64,000 nt of DNA. It comes from Streptosporangium amethystogenes (GTDB taxonomy: Bacteria; Actinomycetota; Actinomycetes; Streptosporangiales; Streptosporangiaceae). Position 1 is the stretch's first letter, and the number at the start of each line of letters is the position of its first letter. Shown here piece after piece: positions 10,091-19,127 of the stretch. A program made the position numbers and the translations under genes. Location of the stretch: NCBI RefSeq assembly GCF_000721075.1, contig NZ_JOEQ01000001.1, forward strand, positions 248,001-312,000, given 5' to 3'. Below the pieces are notes generated by a model that saw only the letters and a program-made list of their open reading frames with translations, made no database searches and had not been told where the DNA came from.

Positions 10091-10545
10091 GGGCCGACCA
10101 GGGGCTCGGCGCGGCACTGGCGGCCGAGCACGCCGCCGTGTACGCGTACGGAGTCATCGGGGCCAGGAGCACCGGGAGGCTGCGCACCGAGATGACGGCG
10201 GCCTACAACGCCCACCGCGCCCGCCGTGACCAGCTCCGCGCCATGATCATCAAGATGGGCGGCACCCCGGCCGAGCCGACGGCGGTCTATGAGCTCCCGG
10301 TCACGCCGTCCACGGCGGCGCAGGCGGTGGATCTGGCCGTGCTGGTCGAGCGGAGGGTGACCGGCACCTACCTGGAGCTGACGGCCTCCGCCGACACGGC
10401 GCTGCGCAAGATGGCCGCGCTGGCCATGCAGGAGTGCGTCACCCGCTCCTACACCCTGCGCCCGGAGATCGACGCCTTCCCCGGCATGCCGCCCGCGCCC
10501 GCCGCCTCCCCCGGCTCCTCCCCCACGCCGACCGCCGGTGAGTGA
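10087..10545 (+). CDS. DUF4439 ferritin-like protein
   Basis: The 152-aa protein matches the DUF4439 ferritin-like family: LGAALAAEHAAVYAYGVIGA, then AYNAHRARRDQL, then further helices ending in a Pro/Ser/Thr tail. E and H residues in the first two helices suggest a possible metal site, though no metal is shown. The GTG start overlaps the lipoprotein stop. It has no signal peptide, so it may form a complex across the membrane with its partner only if the assignment of compartments is wrong. Role unknown. Confidence 0.8.
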   Translation: MRADQGLGAALAAEHAAVYAYGVIGARSTGRLRTEMTAAYNAHRARRDQLRAMIIKMGGTPAEPTAVYELPVTPSTAAQAVDLAVLVERRVTGTYLELTASADTALRKMAALAMQECVTRSYTLRPEIDAFPGMPPAPAASPGSSPTPTAGE

Positions 10546-10728
10546 GTTTCACCGACGGCTGTTTTCCCGGAATAAGGATTTCCCGGAGTGACGAGCTGGT
10601 CAGCGCGGTATCGACGCCTGACCACGGCCCCGGCGTTCATGAAATGAGATTCAAACCCGCTTTCGAGCATGTTTGTACGGCGGCTACCGGGTAGCTGAAT
10701 CTCTGTGAAACACGCCTGAGGAGGAGCA

Positions 10729-10923
10729 ATGGGCTGGGGATACCGGAAATCCATGAAGTTCGGTCCGTTCCGTCTTAACCTTTCGCGGAGTGGAGTGGGT
10801 CACAGCTGGGGAAACCGCGCCTTCAGAGTCACCAAGACGGCAGATGGGCGCCGCACACTGAGCGTCAACCTGCCCGGCGGATTCCACTGGCGCAAGACGA
10901 TCGGCGGCGGCGCGCGTCACTGA
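10729..10923 (+). CDS. DUF4236 small protein, copy 1
   Basis: The 64-aa basic protein starts MGWGYRKSMKFGPFRLNLSR and ends with VNLPGGFHWRKTIGGG, the DUF4236 pattern (MGxGYRKSxxxGPxRxNxSxSGxG). AGGAGG precedes the ATG. In other proteins this domain is a short module of unknown function. Copy 2 lies 73 bp downstream in the same direction. Confidence 0.8.
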   Translation: MGWGYRKSMKFGPFRLNLSRSGVGHSWGNRAFRVTKTADGRRTLSVNLPGGFHWRKTIGGGARH

Positions 10924-10996
10924 CGGGCGTTTCCCGGGAACCGTCCGCGAACGCCGGTCGTTCTTCTGACACGGCACGAGGTTCGGGGAGAGAACA

Positions 10997-11200
10997 ATGG
11001 GCTGGGGATACAGAAAGTCGATCAAAATCGGTCCCTTCCGGATCGACCTGTCTCCACGAGGGGTCGGCCACGGCTTCGGCAATCGCAGGTTCCACATCGC
11101 GAGAACTCCCGACGGCCGCAAACACGTGACCGTCAATCTGCCCGGCGGATTCCATGTGGGCAGGACGATCGGCCGGAGTTCCCGTTACCGCCACTACTGA
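10997..11200 (+). CDS. DUF4236 small protein, copy 2
   Basis: The 67-aa protein begins MGWGYRKSIKIGPFRIDLSP and ends VNLPGGFHVGRTIGRSSRYR. It is clearly a tandem duplicate of the gene at 10729, conserved at both ends and diverged in the middle. A GGGGAGAGAAC Shine-Dalgarno region precedes it. A bidirectional terminator follows, separating it from convergent proS. Confidence 0.8.
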   Translation: MGWGYRKSIKIGPFRIDLSPRGVGHGFGNRRFHIARTPDGRKHVTVNLPGGFHVGRTIGRSSRYRHY

Positions 11201-11215
11201 GACGGGACCGCGGAC

Positions 11216-11257
11216 ATGAAGGGGCGGCCCACCCGCGCGGGTGGGCCGCCCCTTCAT
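11216..11257. terminator. Bidirectional terminator between DUF4236 and proS
   Basis: A near-perfect palindrome: ATGAAGGGGCGGCCCACCCG (11216-11235) is the exact reverse complement of 11238-11257. It lies between two convergent genes, the classic position for a shared terminator. Confidence 0.85.
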
Positions 11258-11303
11258 GTGCGGCGGCACGGGACGAGATCGTCGCCTCCCCCGGCCGACG
11301 GGT

Positions 11304-13049
11304 TCACTCCTCGCAGGCCGCCACGACGCGGTCGACCGCCTCGGCGAGCGGGATCTCCTCCTTGGTGCCGGTGGCGCGGTCGCGCAGTTCCACGACGCCC
11401 TGGGTGAGGCCCCGGCCGACGATCAGGATCGTCGGCATGCCGAGCAGTTCGGCGTCCTTGAACTTCACGCCCGGCGAGACCCCGGGGCGGTCGTCCACCA
11501 GGACGCGCAGGCCGCGGCCCTCCAACTCCTCGGCGATCTGCACGGCGGCCTCGATCTGGCCGTCCTTGCCGGTGCCCACGATGTGGACGTCGGCCGGGGC
11601 GATCTCGCGGGGCCACAGCAGGCCGAGCTCGTCGTGCCGCTGCTCGGCCAGCACGGCCACGGCGCGGGAGACGCCGACGCCGTAGGAGCCCATGGTGATG
11701 CGGATCGGCTTGCCGTCGGGGCCGAGGGCGTCGAGCTTCGCGGCGTCGGCGTACTTGCGGCCGAGCTGGAAGATGTGGCCGATCTCGATGCCGCGGTCGA
11801 TGGAGAGGCCGGAGCCGCAGACCGGGCAGGCGTCGCCCGCACGCACCTCGGCGGCCTCGATGGTGCCGTCGGCGACGAAGTCGCGGCCCGCGACGACGTC
11901 CGCAGCGTGCTTGCCCGGCTCGTTGGCGCCGGTCACCCAGGCGGTGCCGTCGACCACGCGGGGGTCGACGAGGTAGCGGATGCCGAGATCCCGCAGGACC
12001 TGCGGGCCGATGTAGCCGCGGACCAGGCCCGGATGCCTGGCGAAGTCCTCGGCCTCGAAGATGGCGGGCTCGCCGGGAGCCAGGGACGCCTCCAGCCGCT
12101 TGAAGTCGACCTCGCGGTCCCCGGGCACGCCGACGACCAGGGTCTCGGTCTTGCCGGAGCCCGGGACGGTCACCTTGACCACGATGTTCTTGAGCGTCCG
12201 GGCGGCGGTGATGCCCAGGCCGTGGTGCTCGTTGACGTGGTTGACCAGCGACTCGATGGTCGGGGTGTCGGGGGTGTCGAGCACCCGCATAGCGGGACGC
12301 TCGCCGGTGCCCTCGGCGGCCGGGGCAGGGGTGACGACGGCCTCCGCGTTGGCCGCGTAGCCGCAGTCGTGGCAGGCCACGAAGGTGTCCTCGCCGGTGG
12401 CCGCGGGGGCGAGGAACTCCTCGGAGGCCGACCCGCCCATCGCACCCGAGGTGGCGAAACAGATCTTGTAGGCGATGCCGAGCCTGTCGAAGGTCTTGAT
12501 GTAGGTCTCACGGTGGCGCTCGTAGGAGTGCTTGAGACCCTCGTCGTCGAGGTCGAAGGAGTAGGAGTCCTTCATGACGAACTCGCGCCCGCGCAGGATG
12601 CCGGCCCGGGGCCTGGCCTCGTCGCGATATTTCGTCTGGATCTGGTAGAGGGTCACCGGATAGTCCTTGTAGGAGGAGTACTCCCCCTTGACCATGTCGG
12701 TGAACATCTCCTCGTGGGTGGGACCGAGCAGGTAGTCGGCCCCCTTACGGTCCTTGAGGCGGAAGAGCGTGTCCCCGTACTCGGTCCAGCGGCCGGTCGC
12801 GTCGTAGTACTCACGGGGCAGGAGCGCGGGGAAGAGCACCTCCTGGCCGCCCATCCGGTTCATCTCCTCGCGCACCACACGCGTGACGTTCTCCAGGACC
12901 GTCTTGCCGAGGGGGAGCCAGGAGTAGACGCCGGGGGCGACGCGGCGGACGTAACCGGCGCGGACGAGCAGCTTGTGGCTCGGGACTTCCGCATCTGCCG
13001 GGTCGTCCCTCAGCGTTCGAAGAAACAGCGACGACATGCGCAGCAGCAC
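11304..13049 (-). CDS. proS: Prolyl-tRNA synthetase, bacterial type
   Basis: ProS charges tRNA-Pro. The 581-aa length and the large insertion between motifs 2 and 3 indicate the bacterial type with a YbaK-like editing domain (about 220-390). Class II landmarks are visible: the N-terminal [33 protein letters not shown], then [20 protein letters not shown] and [20 protein letters not shown], and an anticodon-binding domain at the C-terminus. Start is at or near ATG 13049 (MLLRMSSLF). Confidence 0.95.
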   Translation of the reverse strand: MLLRMSSLFLRTLRDDPADAEVPSHKLLVRAGYVRRVAPGVYSWLPLGKTVLENVTRVVREEMNRMGGQEVLFPALLPREYYDATGRWTEYGDTLFRLKDRKGADYLLGPTHEEMFTDMVKGEYSSYKDYPVTLYQIQTKYRDEARPRAGILRGREFVMKDSYSFDLDDEGLKHSYERHRETYIKTFDRLGIAYKICFATSGAMGGSASEEFLAPAATGEDTFVACHDCGYAANAEAVVTPAPAAEGTGERPAMRVLDTPDTPTIESLVNHVNEHHGLGITAARTLKNIVVKVTVPGSGKTETLVVGVPGDREVDFKRLEASLAPGEPAIFEAEDFARHPGLVRGYIGPQVLRDLGIRYLVDPRVVDGTAWVTGANEPGKHAADVVAGRDFVADGTIEAAEVRAGDACPVCGSGLSIDRGIEIGHIFQLGRKYADAAKLDALGPDGKPIRITMGSYGVGVSRAVAVLAEQRHDELGLLWPREIAPADVHIVGTGKDGQIEAAVQIAEELEGRGLRVLVDDRPGVSPGVKFKDAELLGMPTILIVGRGLTQGVVELRDRATGTKEEIPLAEAVDRVVAACEE

Positions 13050-13126
13050 GGCTACTCCTAGCTAGTGGGGATCGATGCTCTACAGGCTATCGAGTCCGGC
13101 AAGCCGATTGTCTGCCATCGACCGCT

Positions 13127-13768
13127 TTAGATTCCGGTGCTGAGGAAGACGAAGTGGAAGGCCCCGAGGGCCAGCGCGATCAGCGCGGAGCAGATCCGGT
13201 CACGCCTGCGGGCCAGTGAGATCAACATTCCCACCGCGAGTGTGAGCATGACCGCCACCCCCCATGGCCAGAAGCCTGGAACGTGCTCGGGGCCGGGCAG
13301 CATCTTGTCGGTGCCCTCGCACAGGGCCAGCCCGACCGCCCCTCCGGCCGCGAGAGCTCCCCAGCGGTCGGGGCGCTTGGTCAGATAGCAGAGGATCCCG
13401 ACCGTCACGAGGTTGACGAGTGTGAGGTTCATCGTGGTGACGTCGTCACCGAGCCTGATGAACCAGTCCTCCGGCTCGAAGACGGTGGCGGCCAGCACCG
13501 AGAGCAGCGGCCCGAACGCGGCGAGCATGCTGGAGAGCGCCGCCCAGCCGAAACCGGCCGCGGTCCGCCCCACGACGACGAGGAGGAGGAGGTACGCGTA
13601 CGAGTTGTAGACGGCGTAAGGCAGAGCGGGCCCGTGGGCCAGCAGCGCTCCGACGCCACCCAGCAGCATCCCCACGAAGAGCGACAGGACCATGTGCCGG
13701 AGAATGGCGCGATCTCGTCGGTCCCCCGCGACGAAGTCAAGCGTGTAGTTGCGTTCTACCAAAGCCAC
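13127..13768 (-). CDS. Multi-pass membrane protein, unknown
   Basis: The 213-aa product has about six hydrophobic segments (for example MVLSLFVGMLLGGVGALLA and YAYLLLLVVVG) and a basic N-terminus. I place the start at GTG 13768 (ALVERNYTLDFVAGDRRDRA) because GGGGGA precedes it. No family is recognised. It is divergent from the acyl-CoA dehydrogenase at 13881, and the intervening 112 bp contains the TetR-type dyad. Confidence 0.7.
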   Translation of the reverse strand: MALVERNYTLDFVAGDRRDRAILRHMVLSLFVGMLLGGVGALLAHGPALPYAVYNSYAYLLLLVVVGRTAAGFGWAALSSMLAAFGPLLSVLAATVFEPEDWFIRLGDDVTTMNLTLVNLVTVGILCYLTKRPDRWGALAAGGAVGLALCEGTDKMLPGPEHVPGFWPWGVAVMLTLAVGMLISLARRRDRICSALIALALGAFHFVFLSTGI

Positions 13769-13851
13769 CGATCCCCCGATCACCTGTACTCGTGGCCACC
13801 GGCAGTATATCTGACCTGCAATAACGCCCAGAGTGAGGCAAATTTTACGAA

Positions 13852-13867
13852 GCAAGCGAGCGCTTGG
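13852..13867. promoter_or_regulatory. KstR2-like operator, site 1
   Basis: GCAAGCGAGCGCTTGG: near-perfect dyad with a 2-bp centre, 13 bp before the acyl-CoA dehydrogenase start. Versus the mycobacterial KstR2 motif AnCAAGnnCTTGnT it has one mismatch. At this distance a bound repressor would block initiation. Confidence 0.7.
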
Positions 13868-13880
13868 TTATGCTGTTGCC

Positions 13881-14876
13881 GTGAGTCTTTTCGCGAGCGT
13901 TTCCCCACCCCTTTCCGAGGAGCGGCTGGAGCTCCGTGACGCGGTCCGCTCCTTCCTCGCCCGGTACCCGGACGCCCCCTGGGGCCGGTTCGCCGCCGAG
14001 CTGGGCGTGGCCGGCCTGGCGGTCCCCGAGGAGTACGGCGGCGCGGGCTGCGGCATGGCCGAGGCGGCCGTCGTGTGCGGGGAGGTCGGCCGCGCCCTGT
14101 CACCCCACCCCTACCTGCAGACCGCGGTGCTGGCCGTGGAGGCGATCAAGGCCACCGGCGACCGGGCGGCCATGGCCAGGCTGCTTCCCGGCATCGCCGA
14201 GGGCACCGTCACCGCGACCGTGCTGCTCCCCGGCGACGCCGAACTGGTGCTGGACGGCGACCGGCTGACCGGGATCGCCCGGCACGCCCTGGACGGCGAG
14301 CTGGTGCTGGCCTACGCGGGCGGCGCACTCCTTGAGGCCGTCCCCTCCTCTCGCACGCCACTGCCCACCCTGGACCAGACCCGCCCGCTCACCACGCTCG
14401 CCTTCGACGCCGTCCCCGCCGTCCGGATCGGCCCGGGCGCGGCGCACGAGCGGGTCCGCGACCTGGCGGTCGCCGCGCTGGCCGCCGAGCAGGTGGGCGG
14501 GGCGGCCCGCTGCCTGGAGACCGCGGTGGCCCACGCGAGACAGCGCCACCAGTTCGGCCGCCCGATCGGCTCCTTCCAGGCGGTCAAGCACAAGCTCGCC
14601 GACGTGCTCCTGCTGGTCGAGTCGGCCCGCTCGGCCGCCCTGGCCGCCGCACGCGCCCCGCTGGAGGAGCTTCCCGTCCGGGCCGCCGTCGCGGGCTCCT
14701 ACTGCACGGAGGCCTACCTGGCCGCCGCGGGCGAGAACATCCAGGTGCACGGTGGCACCGGCGTCACCTGGGAGCATCCGGCCCATCGCTACTTCAAGCG
14801 GGCCACCTCCGACGCCCAGCTCCTCGGCACCCCGCAGGCGCACCGCGCCCGCCTGGCCGCCGCCGCGGGCCTGTAG
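13881..14876 (+). CDS. Acyl-CoA dehydrogenase, small-subunit type (FadE32/33-like)
   Basis: The 331-aa length is shorter than canonical acyl-CoA dehydrogenases (about 380) and fits the smaller subunits of heteromeric actinobacterial steroid dehydrogenases such as FadE32/FadE33. Visible motifs are VPEEYGGAGCGMAEAAVV, a C-terminal RHQFGRPIGSFQAVKHKLAD and QVHGGTGVTWEHPAHRYFKR. GTG at 13881 was chosen because the operator at 13852-13867 overlaps the longer frame. No partner FadE lies beside it, so the larger subunit must be elsewhere, possibly the FadE30-like protein at 27911. Confidence 0.8.
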   Translation: MSLFASVSPPLSEERLELRDAVRSFLARYPDAPWGRFAAELGVAGLAVPEEYGGAGCGMAEAAVVCGEVGRALSPHPYLQTAVLAVEAIKATGDRAAMARLLPGIAEGTVTATVLLPGDAELVLDGDRLTGIARHALDGELVLAYAGGALLEAVPSSRTPLPTLDQTRPLTTLAFDAVPAVRIGPGAAHERVRDLAVAALAAEQVGGAARCLETAVAHARQRHQFGRPIGSFQAVKHKLADVLLLVESARSAALAAARAPLEELPVRAAVAGSYCTEAYLAAAGENIQVHGGTGVTWEHPAHRYFKRATSDAQLLGTPQAHRARLAAAAGL

Positions 14877-14931
14877 GGAGGGCACACCTCACGGGTCGGC
14901 TTGTTGCCGTCCCGGCATGCTGGTAATCTCG

Positions 14932-14947
14932 CCAAGCGAGCGCTTGG
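14932..14947. promoter_or_regulatory. KstR2-like operator, site 2
   Basis: CCAAGCGAGCGCTTGG has perfect 7-bp arms (CCAAGCG / CGCTTGG) around AG. It lies 50 bp before the luciferase-like monooxygenase start at 14998, so the second catabolic operon has its own operator. Confidence 0.75.
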
Positions 14948-14997
14948 TTAAGTGAAGGGCCTCGGCCGGGGGTCGGATGGACACAACGGAGGCGTGG

Positions 14998-16065
14998 ATG
15001 ACGTCCCTAAGGATCAGCCTGGGCTACGAGCTGGAGGTTCGCGGACGCTCCCGGGAGGTCGAACAGCAGACGTTCCGCAACGTGATCGACCAGGTGGTCC
15101 TCGGAGACCGGCTGGGGTTCGACACCGCGTGGTTCGTCGAGCACCACTTCACCCGGGGCTTCTCCCACTCATCGGCCCCCGATCTCGTGCTGGCCGCCAT
15201 CTCCCAGCGCACCGAGCGGATCCACCTCGGCCTGGGCGTGGTGCTGCTGCCCTTCCAGTCGCCCATCAGGACCGCCGAGCGCGTCGCGACCCTCGACGTC
15301 ATCTCCGGCGGCCGGGTGGAGTTCGGCACCGGACGGGGCGCGTCCCCGCTGGAGTACCAGGCGTTCCAGAAGCCCTTCGAGAAGTCGCGGCAGATCTGGG
15401 AGGACTCGCTGGAGGCCACCCTCGCCATCTGGAACGCCGACGGCGAGCCGATCAGCCGGTCCAGCGAGTTCTTCGAGATCCCCGACGTCTCCGTCTACCC
15501 CCGACCGGCCCAGGTGCCGCACCCTCCCGTGTGGGTGGCGTCCACCTCCCTGGAGGGCTACCTGGCCGCGGCCAGGCACGGTTACAACCTGCTGGGCATG
15601 ACGATGCTCAAGGGCCTCGACGACGTCGCCGAGGACATCGCGAGCTACCGGCGGTGCCTGGCCGACAACGGCTTCGACCCCGACAGCCGGCGGGTCGCGC
15701 TGATGATCCCGTGGTTCGTCGGCAGTACCAGGGAGCAGGCGTTCGAGATCGCCTCCGACCCGGTCCTGTGGTACATCCGGCGCCAGGTCAACCTGGTCAC
15801 CCCTCCCGACTACTACGACGCCCGGCACGCCACCCACAAGGTCCTGGGCCAGCTCGCGGCCGGCATGCCCCCCGAGGAGGCCATGGCCACGCTCCGCGAG
15901 CACCACATGGTCGTGGTGGACGACGTGGAGGGCTCCCGGAAGGCCACGGCCCGCATCGCCGAGGCCGGGGCCACCGACCTGATCCTGCAGGCACAGGTGG
16001 GCGGTCTCTCCCACGAGCACGTCTGCGAGTCGATGCGGCTTTTCATGACCGAGGTGATCAATTGA
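14998..16065 (+). CDS. Luciferase-like (LLM) flavin-dependent monooxygenase
   Basis: The 355-aa protein is a bacterial-luciferase-type TIM barrel: RLGFDTAWFVEHHFTRG, IHLGLGVVLLPFQSPIRTAE, ISGGRVEFGTGRGASPLEYQ and a C-terminal TDLILQAQVGGL. It should use reduced FMN or F420; substrate cannot be read. ATG 14998 is preferred because GGAGG lies 5 nt upstream; ATG 14977 is an alternative. It overlaps the next gene by 4 nt and shares an operon with the FadD3-like ligase. The flavin reductase at 27247 could be a distant partner. Confidence 0.82.
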   Translation: MTSLRISLGYELEVRGRSREVEQQTFRNVIDQVVLGDRLGFDTAWFVEHHFTRGFSHSSAPDLVLAAISQRTERIHLGLGVVLLPFQSPIRTAERVATLDVISGGRVEFGTGRGASPLEYQAFQKPFEKSRQIWEDSLEATLAIWNADGEPISRSSEFFEIPDVSVYPRPAQVPHPPVWVASTSLEGYLAAARHGYNLLGMTMLKGLDDVAEDIASYRRCLADNGFDPDSRRVALMIPWFVGSTREQAFEIASDPVLWYIRRQVNLVTPPDYYDARHATHKVLGQLAAGMPPEEAMATLREHHMVVVDDVEGSRKATARIAEAGATDLILQAQVGGLSHEHVCESMRLFMTEVIN

Positions 16066-17210
16066 CGACGAACCCGGCGACCCGCGGCGACGGTGCCGCG
16101 CCCGCCTCGAACGCGGCGCCCGCGGGAAACGTCCCACTCGGCGCGCCCTCCGTATGGCTGACCAGGGACGACCTCGCCACCGGTGGCCGTAGCGCGTCCG
16201 GGCTGCTACTGGTCTCCGCCGACGCCGGCAGCGTGACCCCCGCGGGCGAGGTCGGCGAGCTGACCGCCGCCTACGCCGCCGCACTGCGGGCGGCGGGCGT
16301 GGACGGGCGGGACCGGGTGGTGGCGGCGCTGTCGGGCGACGGCGAGCTGGCGGGCCCGCAGTGGGCGTGCGCCGCCGCCGAGGTCGCGGCGGCGGGTGCC
16401 TCCGTCGGCCCCCGGGGCAGGCTCAGGCTGCACCACGCGCTGGAGTCGCTGGGCGCGACCACCCTGGTGATCACGCCGACCGGTGCGATGGACCTGCTGG
16501 CCCGACTACACCTGGAGTTCCTGCTGGACCCGCTGGACCTGGGTCTGCGGCACGTCGTGCTGACCGGGGAGATCGCCTCGCGCCGCACGATGTCGCATCT
16601 GGCGACGGAGTTCGGGGCACGGGTGACGGAGGTCTACTGCTCGCCGTTCACCGCGGTGCCACTGGGCTGGCGGTCCGCGGAGTCGGCGCCGCTGACCCTG
16701 CTCGTGCCCGGCTCGGTGGGCCTGGCCCCGCTGGAGAAGGACGAGCTGCAGGCACCGCCGTACGCCTCGGGGCCGGCCGAGCTGGTCGTCGCCGGCGCGC
16801 GGGCCGGGGAGGCGGTGCGCACCGGCCAGGTGGTCAGGGTCTCCGGCGGGGAGGCGGTCCCCGCCCCCGAGCACACGGTCGGCGACCACGTGCTGGTGCG
16901 CGGGGTGTGGGTGTCGCTGAACCGGATCCAGCGGGCGCTCAACAAGATCGACGGAGTCTCCGGCTGGGAGCTGGGCGTCTCGCGGCAGGGCACGCTCGAC
17001 GCCGCGGTCCTGACCGTGACCTTCAAGCGGGAGAGCCTGGTCAAAAATCCCATGTGGAGGTCGCGTCTCCAGCAGTCGGTCAAGGCGCTCACCCCGGTCA
17101 CGATCGCCGTCGAGATCTCCGACCGGATCTCGGAGACGGTCTCCCCCGGCGTGGTGAACGACACGCGAGGCCACCACCTGGGCAGGGATCGCACAGCCAT
17201 CGCCCGCTGA
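16062..17210 (+). CDS. Degenerate PaaK-like adenylate-forming protein
   Basis: The 382-aa product has fold signatures of the phenylacetate-CoA ligase branch of ANL enzymes: LESLGATTLVITPTGAMDLL, VVLTGEIASRRTMSHLATEF, and near the C-terminus GDHVLVRGVWVSLNRIQRAL, corresponding to the family's RxxRGVNVFPxxIE region. I cannot find the Ser/Gly/Thr-rich ATP P-loop (TSGTTG-type) or the usual YGxTE motif, which reads VYCSPFT. It starts with TTG overlapping the monooxygenase stop (TTGA). It may be a non-adenylating partner of the ligase downstream. Confidence 0.6.
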   Translation: MTTNPATRGDGAAPASNAAPAGNVPLGAPSVWLTRDDLATGGRSASGLLLVSADAGSVTPAGEVGELTAAYAAALRAAGVDGRDRVVAALSGDGELAGPQWACAAAEVAAAGASVGPRGRLRLHHALESLGATTLVITPTGAMDLLARLHLEFLLDPLDLGLRHVVLTGEIASRRTMSHLATEFGARVTEVYCSPFTAVPLGWRSAESAPLTLLVPGSVGLAPLEKDELQAPPYASGPAELVVAGARAGEAVRTGQVVRVSGGEAVPAPEHTVGDHVLVRGVWVSLNRIQRALNKIDGVSGWELGVSRQGTLDAAVLTVTFKRESLVKNPMWRSRLQQSVKALTPVTIAVEISDRISETVSPGVVNDTRGHHLGRDRTAIAR

Positions 17211-17231
17211 TCCACGAAAGGCGCGACCGCT

Positions 17232-18821
17232 ATGGAAGTACCCGGCTGGCGGACGATTCCCCGTATGCTCCGCGCCCTGGCCGACGATCATCCCTCGGAC
17301 GTCGTCGTGGACGACGGGACGGTCCGGCTGACCCTCGCCGAGCTGCGCGACCGGGCGGGCGAGGTCGCCAGGGGCCTGATCGCGCTGGGCGTGCTGCCTG
17401 GCGACCGGGTCGCCGTCTGGGGCCCGAACGACGCGCACTGGGTGATCGCCGCGTTCGGTGTCTGGGACGCCGGTGCGGTGCTCGTACCGCTGTCCTCGCG
17501 CTACAAGGGCATCGAGGCCGCCGCGACGCTCCGCTCGACCGGGACGAGCGTGCTGATCACCGGGCACGGTCACGACGGCGCCGTGCTGGTCGACCTGCTG
17601 GCCGAGGCCGCCGGCGAGACGGGCGGCGGCCTGCCCTTCGCCGGCCTGCCGGACCTGCGGCACTCGATCGTGCCCGAGGGGCTGGAGCGGCCCGGCTCGG
17701 CGCGGCCCTCGCAGGTGCTCGTCGCCGGCTCCCTCATCGGGCGCGCCGAGGCCGAGGAGCGCGCGCTGGCCGTACGACCTGACGACCTGTGCGAGATCAT
17801 CTCCACCTCGGGCACCACGGGCACGCCCAAGGGCGTGATGCTCGAACACGGCCGGATGCTGCGCGGTTACTGGGACTGGGCGGAGATCGTGACGCTCGGC
17901 CCCGGCGACCGCTACCCGGTGATCGCCCCGTTCGCGCACGGTTTCGGACTCAACGCCGGGCTGCTGGCCTCGGTCATGCGCAGGGCCACGATGATGCCGA
18001 TCGCCACGTTCGGCCCCGACCGGCTGGCCGGCCTGATCCGCGACGACGGGATCACGATCCTGGCCGGACCTCCGACGCTGTTCCACCGGCTGCTGGAGGA
18101 GACCGAGATCGGCGAGCACTCGGTGCGCGTGGCGATCTGCGGGGCGGCCTCCGTCCCCGCCGAGCTGATACACAGGCTGCTTGAGCGGATCGGCCTGGAA
18201 CGCATGATCAACGCGTACGGGTTGATGGAGGGCACGGTCGTCTCCATGACCAGGGCCGACGACCCCGTCGAGGTCGTCGCGGGCAGCACGGGCCGCCCCG
18301 TGCCGGGCATGGAGGTGCGGATCGTCGACGATGACGGCCGGGAGGTACCGTGCGGCGAGCGCGGCGAGGTCCTCGTCCGCGGGTACGGGGTCATGCGCGG
18401 TTACTGGGGCGAGCCGGGGAGGACGGCCGAGGTGATCAGGGACGGCTGGCTGCACACCGGCGACATCGGCGCCCTCGACGCCCGCGGCGACCTCGCGATC
18501 GTGGACCGTAAGAAGGAGCTGTTCATCGCCGGGGGGTTCAACGTCTCCCCCGCCGAGGTGGAGGGGCTCCTGCTGCGGGAGGGCTCCCTGGCCCAGGCAG
18601 CGGTGGTCGCGGTGCCCGACCGGCGGATGGGCGAGGTCGGCTGGGCGTTCGTGGTCCCGAGGCCGGGGGCGGCCGTCGAGCCGGAGAAGGTCATCTCCTG
18701 GGCCCGCGACAACATGTCCAACTACAAGGTGCCCAGGCGGGTGATCGTGGTCGACGCCCTTCCCGTCACCGGCAACGGGAAGATAGACAAACGCGCCCTG
18801 CGCGCACGGACGACCCCGTAG
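17232..18821 (+). CDS. fadD3: Acyl-CoA ligase, FadD3-like (HIP-CoA ligase candidate)
   Basis: The 529-aa AMP-forming ligase has the P-loop ISTSGTTGTPKG, APFAHGFGLNAGLL, YGLMEGTVVS, the hinge LHTGDIGALDARGDLAIVDR and the C-terminal catalytic lysine in GNGKIDKRAL. Architecture and spacing resemble mycobacterial FadD3, which activates the steroid C/D-ring propionate HIP. The operator upstream of the operon and echA20, ipdF and fadE30 elsewhere in the window support this, but substrate cannot be proved from sequence. Confidence 0.65.
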   Translation: MEVPGWRTIPRMLRALADDHPSDVVVDDGTVRLTLAELRDRAGEVARGLIALGVLPGDRVAVWGPNDAHWVIAAFGVWDAGAVLVPLSSRYKGIEAAATLRSTGTSVLITGHGHDGAVLVDLLAEAAGETGGGLPFAGLPDLRHSIVPEGLERPGSARPSQVLVAGSLIGRAEAEERALAVRPDDLCEIISTSGTTGTPKGVMLEHGRMLRGYWDWAEIVTLGPGDRYPVIAPFAHGFGLNAGLLASVMRRATMMPIATFGPDRLAGLIRDDGITILAGPPTLFHRLLEETEIGEHSVRVAICGAASVPAELIHRLLERIGLERMINAYGLMEGTVVSMTRADDPVEVVAGSTGRPVPGMEVRIVDDDGREVPCGERGEVLVRGYGVMRGYWGEPGRTAEVIRDGWLHTGDIGALDARGDLAIVDRKKELFIAGGFNVSPAEVEGLLLREGSLAQAAVVAVPDRRMGEVGWAFVVPRPGAAVEPEKVISWARDNMSNYKVPRRVIVVDALPVTGNGKIDKRALRARTTP

Positions 18822-19020
18822 ACAACGCACGGACGACCCCGTGGACAAGCGCGCGAGCGGCCCCGTGAACGGGTGGGCGCACCGAAGCGGGCGTCTCAGC
18901 GGCACGTCCTCGGGGGTAGCGGGCACACCTTGTTCGCGGGGAATGCGGAGAACCTCCGAGGCACGTGCTTTCACGGCGGACCGGGCCCGCCGGGAACACC
19001 GTGTTCGCAGGGAATGTTCG
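18804..19020. repeat. Short direct repeats between the ligase and fprA
   Basis: A 23-bp unit (18804-18826) containing GGACGACCCCGT is repeated at 18827-18849, and a degenerate third copy follows to about 18870. The first copy covers the ligase stop codon. Separately a 22-bp unit containing TGTTCGC-GGGAATG occurs at 18925-18946 and 18996-19017, about 71 bp apart. No gene is evident in 18822-19127. Confidence 0.6.
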
Positions 19021-19127
19021 GAGATATGGGAAACGTATCCGCCGGGCGCCCCGCGCCGGGTGACCGGTTCGATCACAACGGACCGCCGAGACTGGCCCGG
19101 CGGGCACCGGTAATGGAGAATCGCGTC

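Noticed and set aside
13050..13126. T-box or other riboswitch before proS
   Set aside because: The leader is too short and lacks a T-box sequence.
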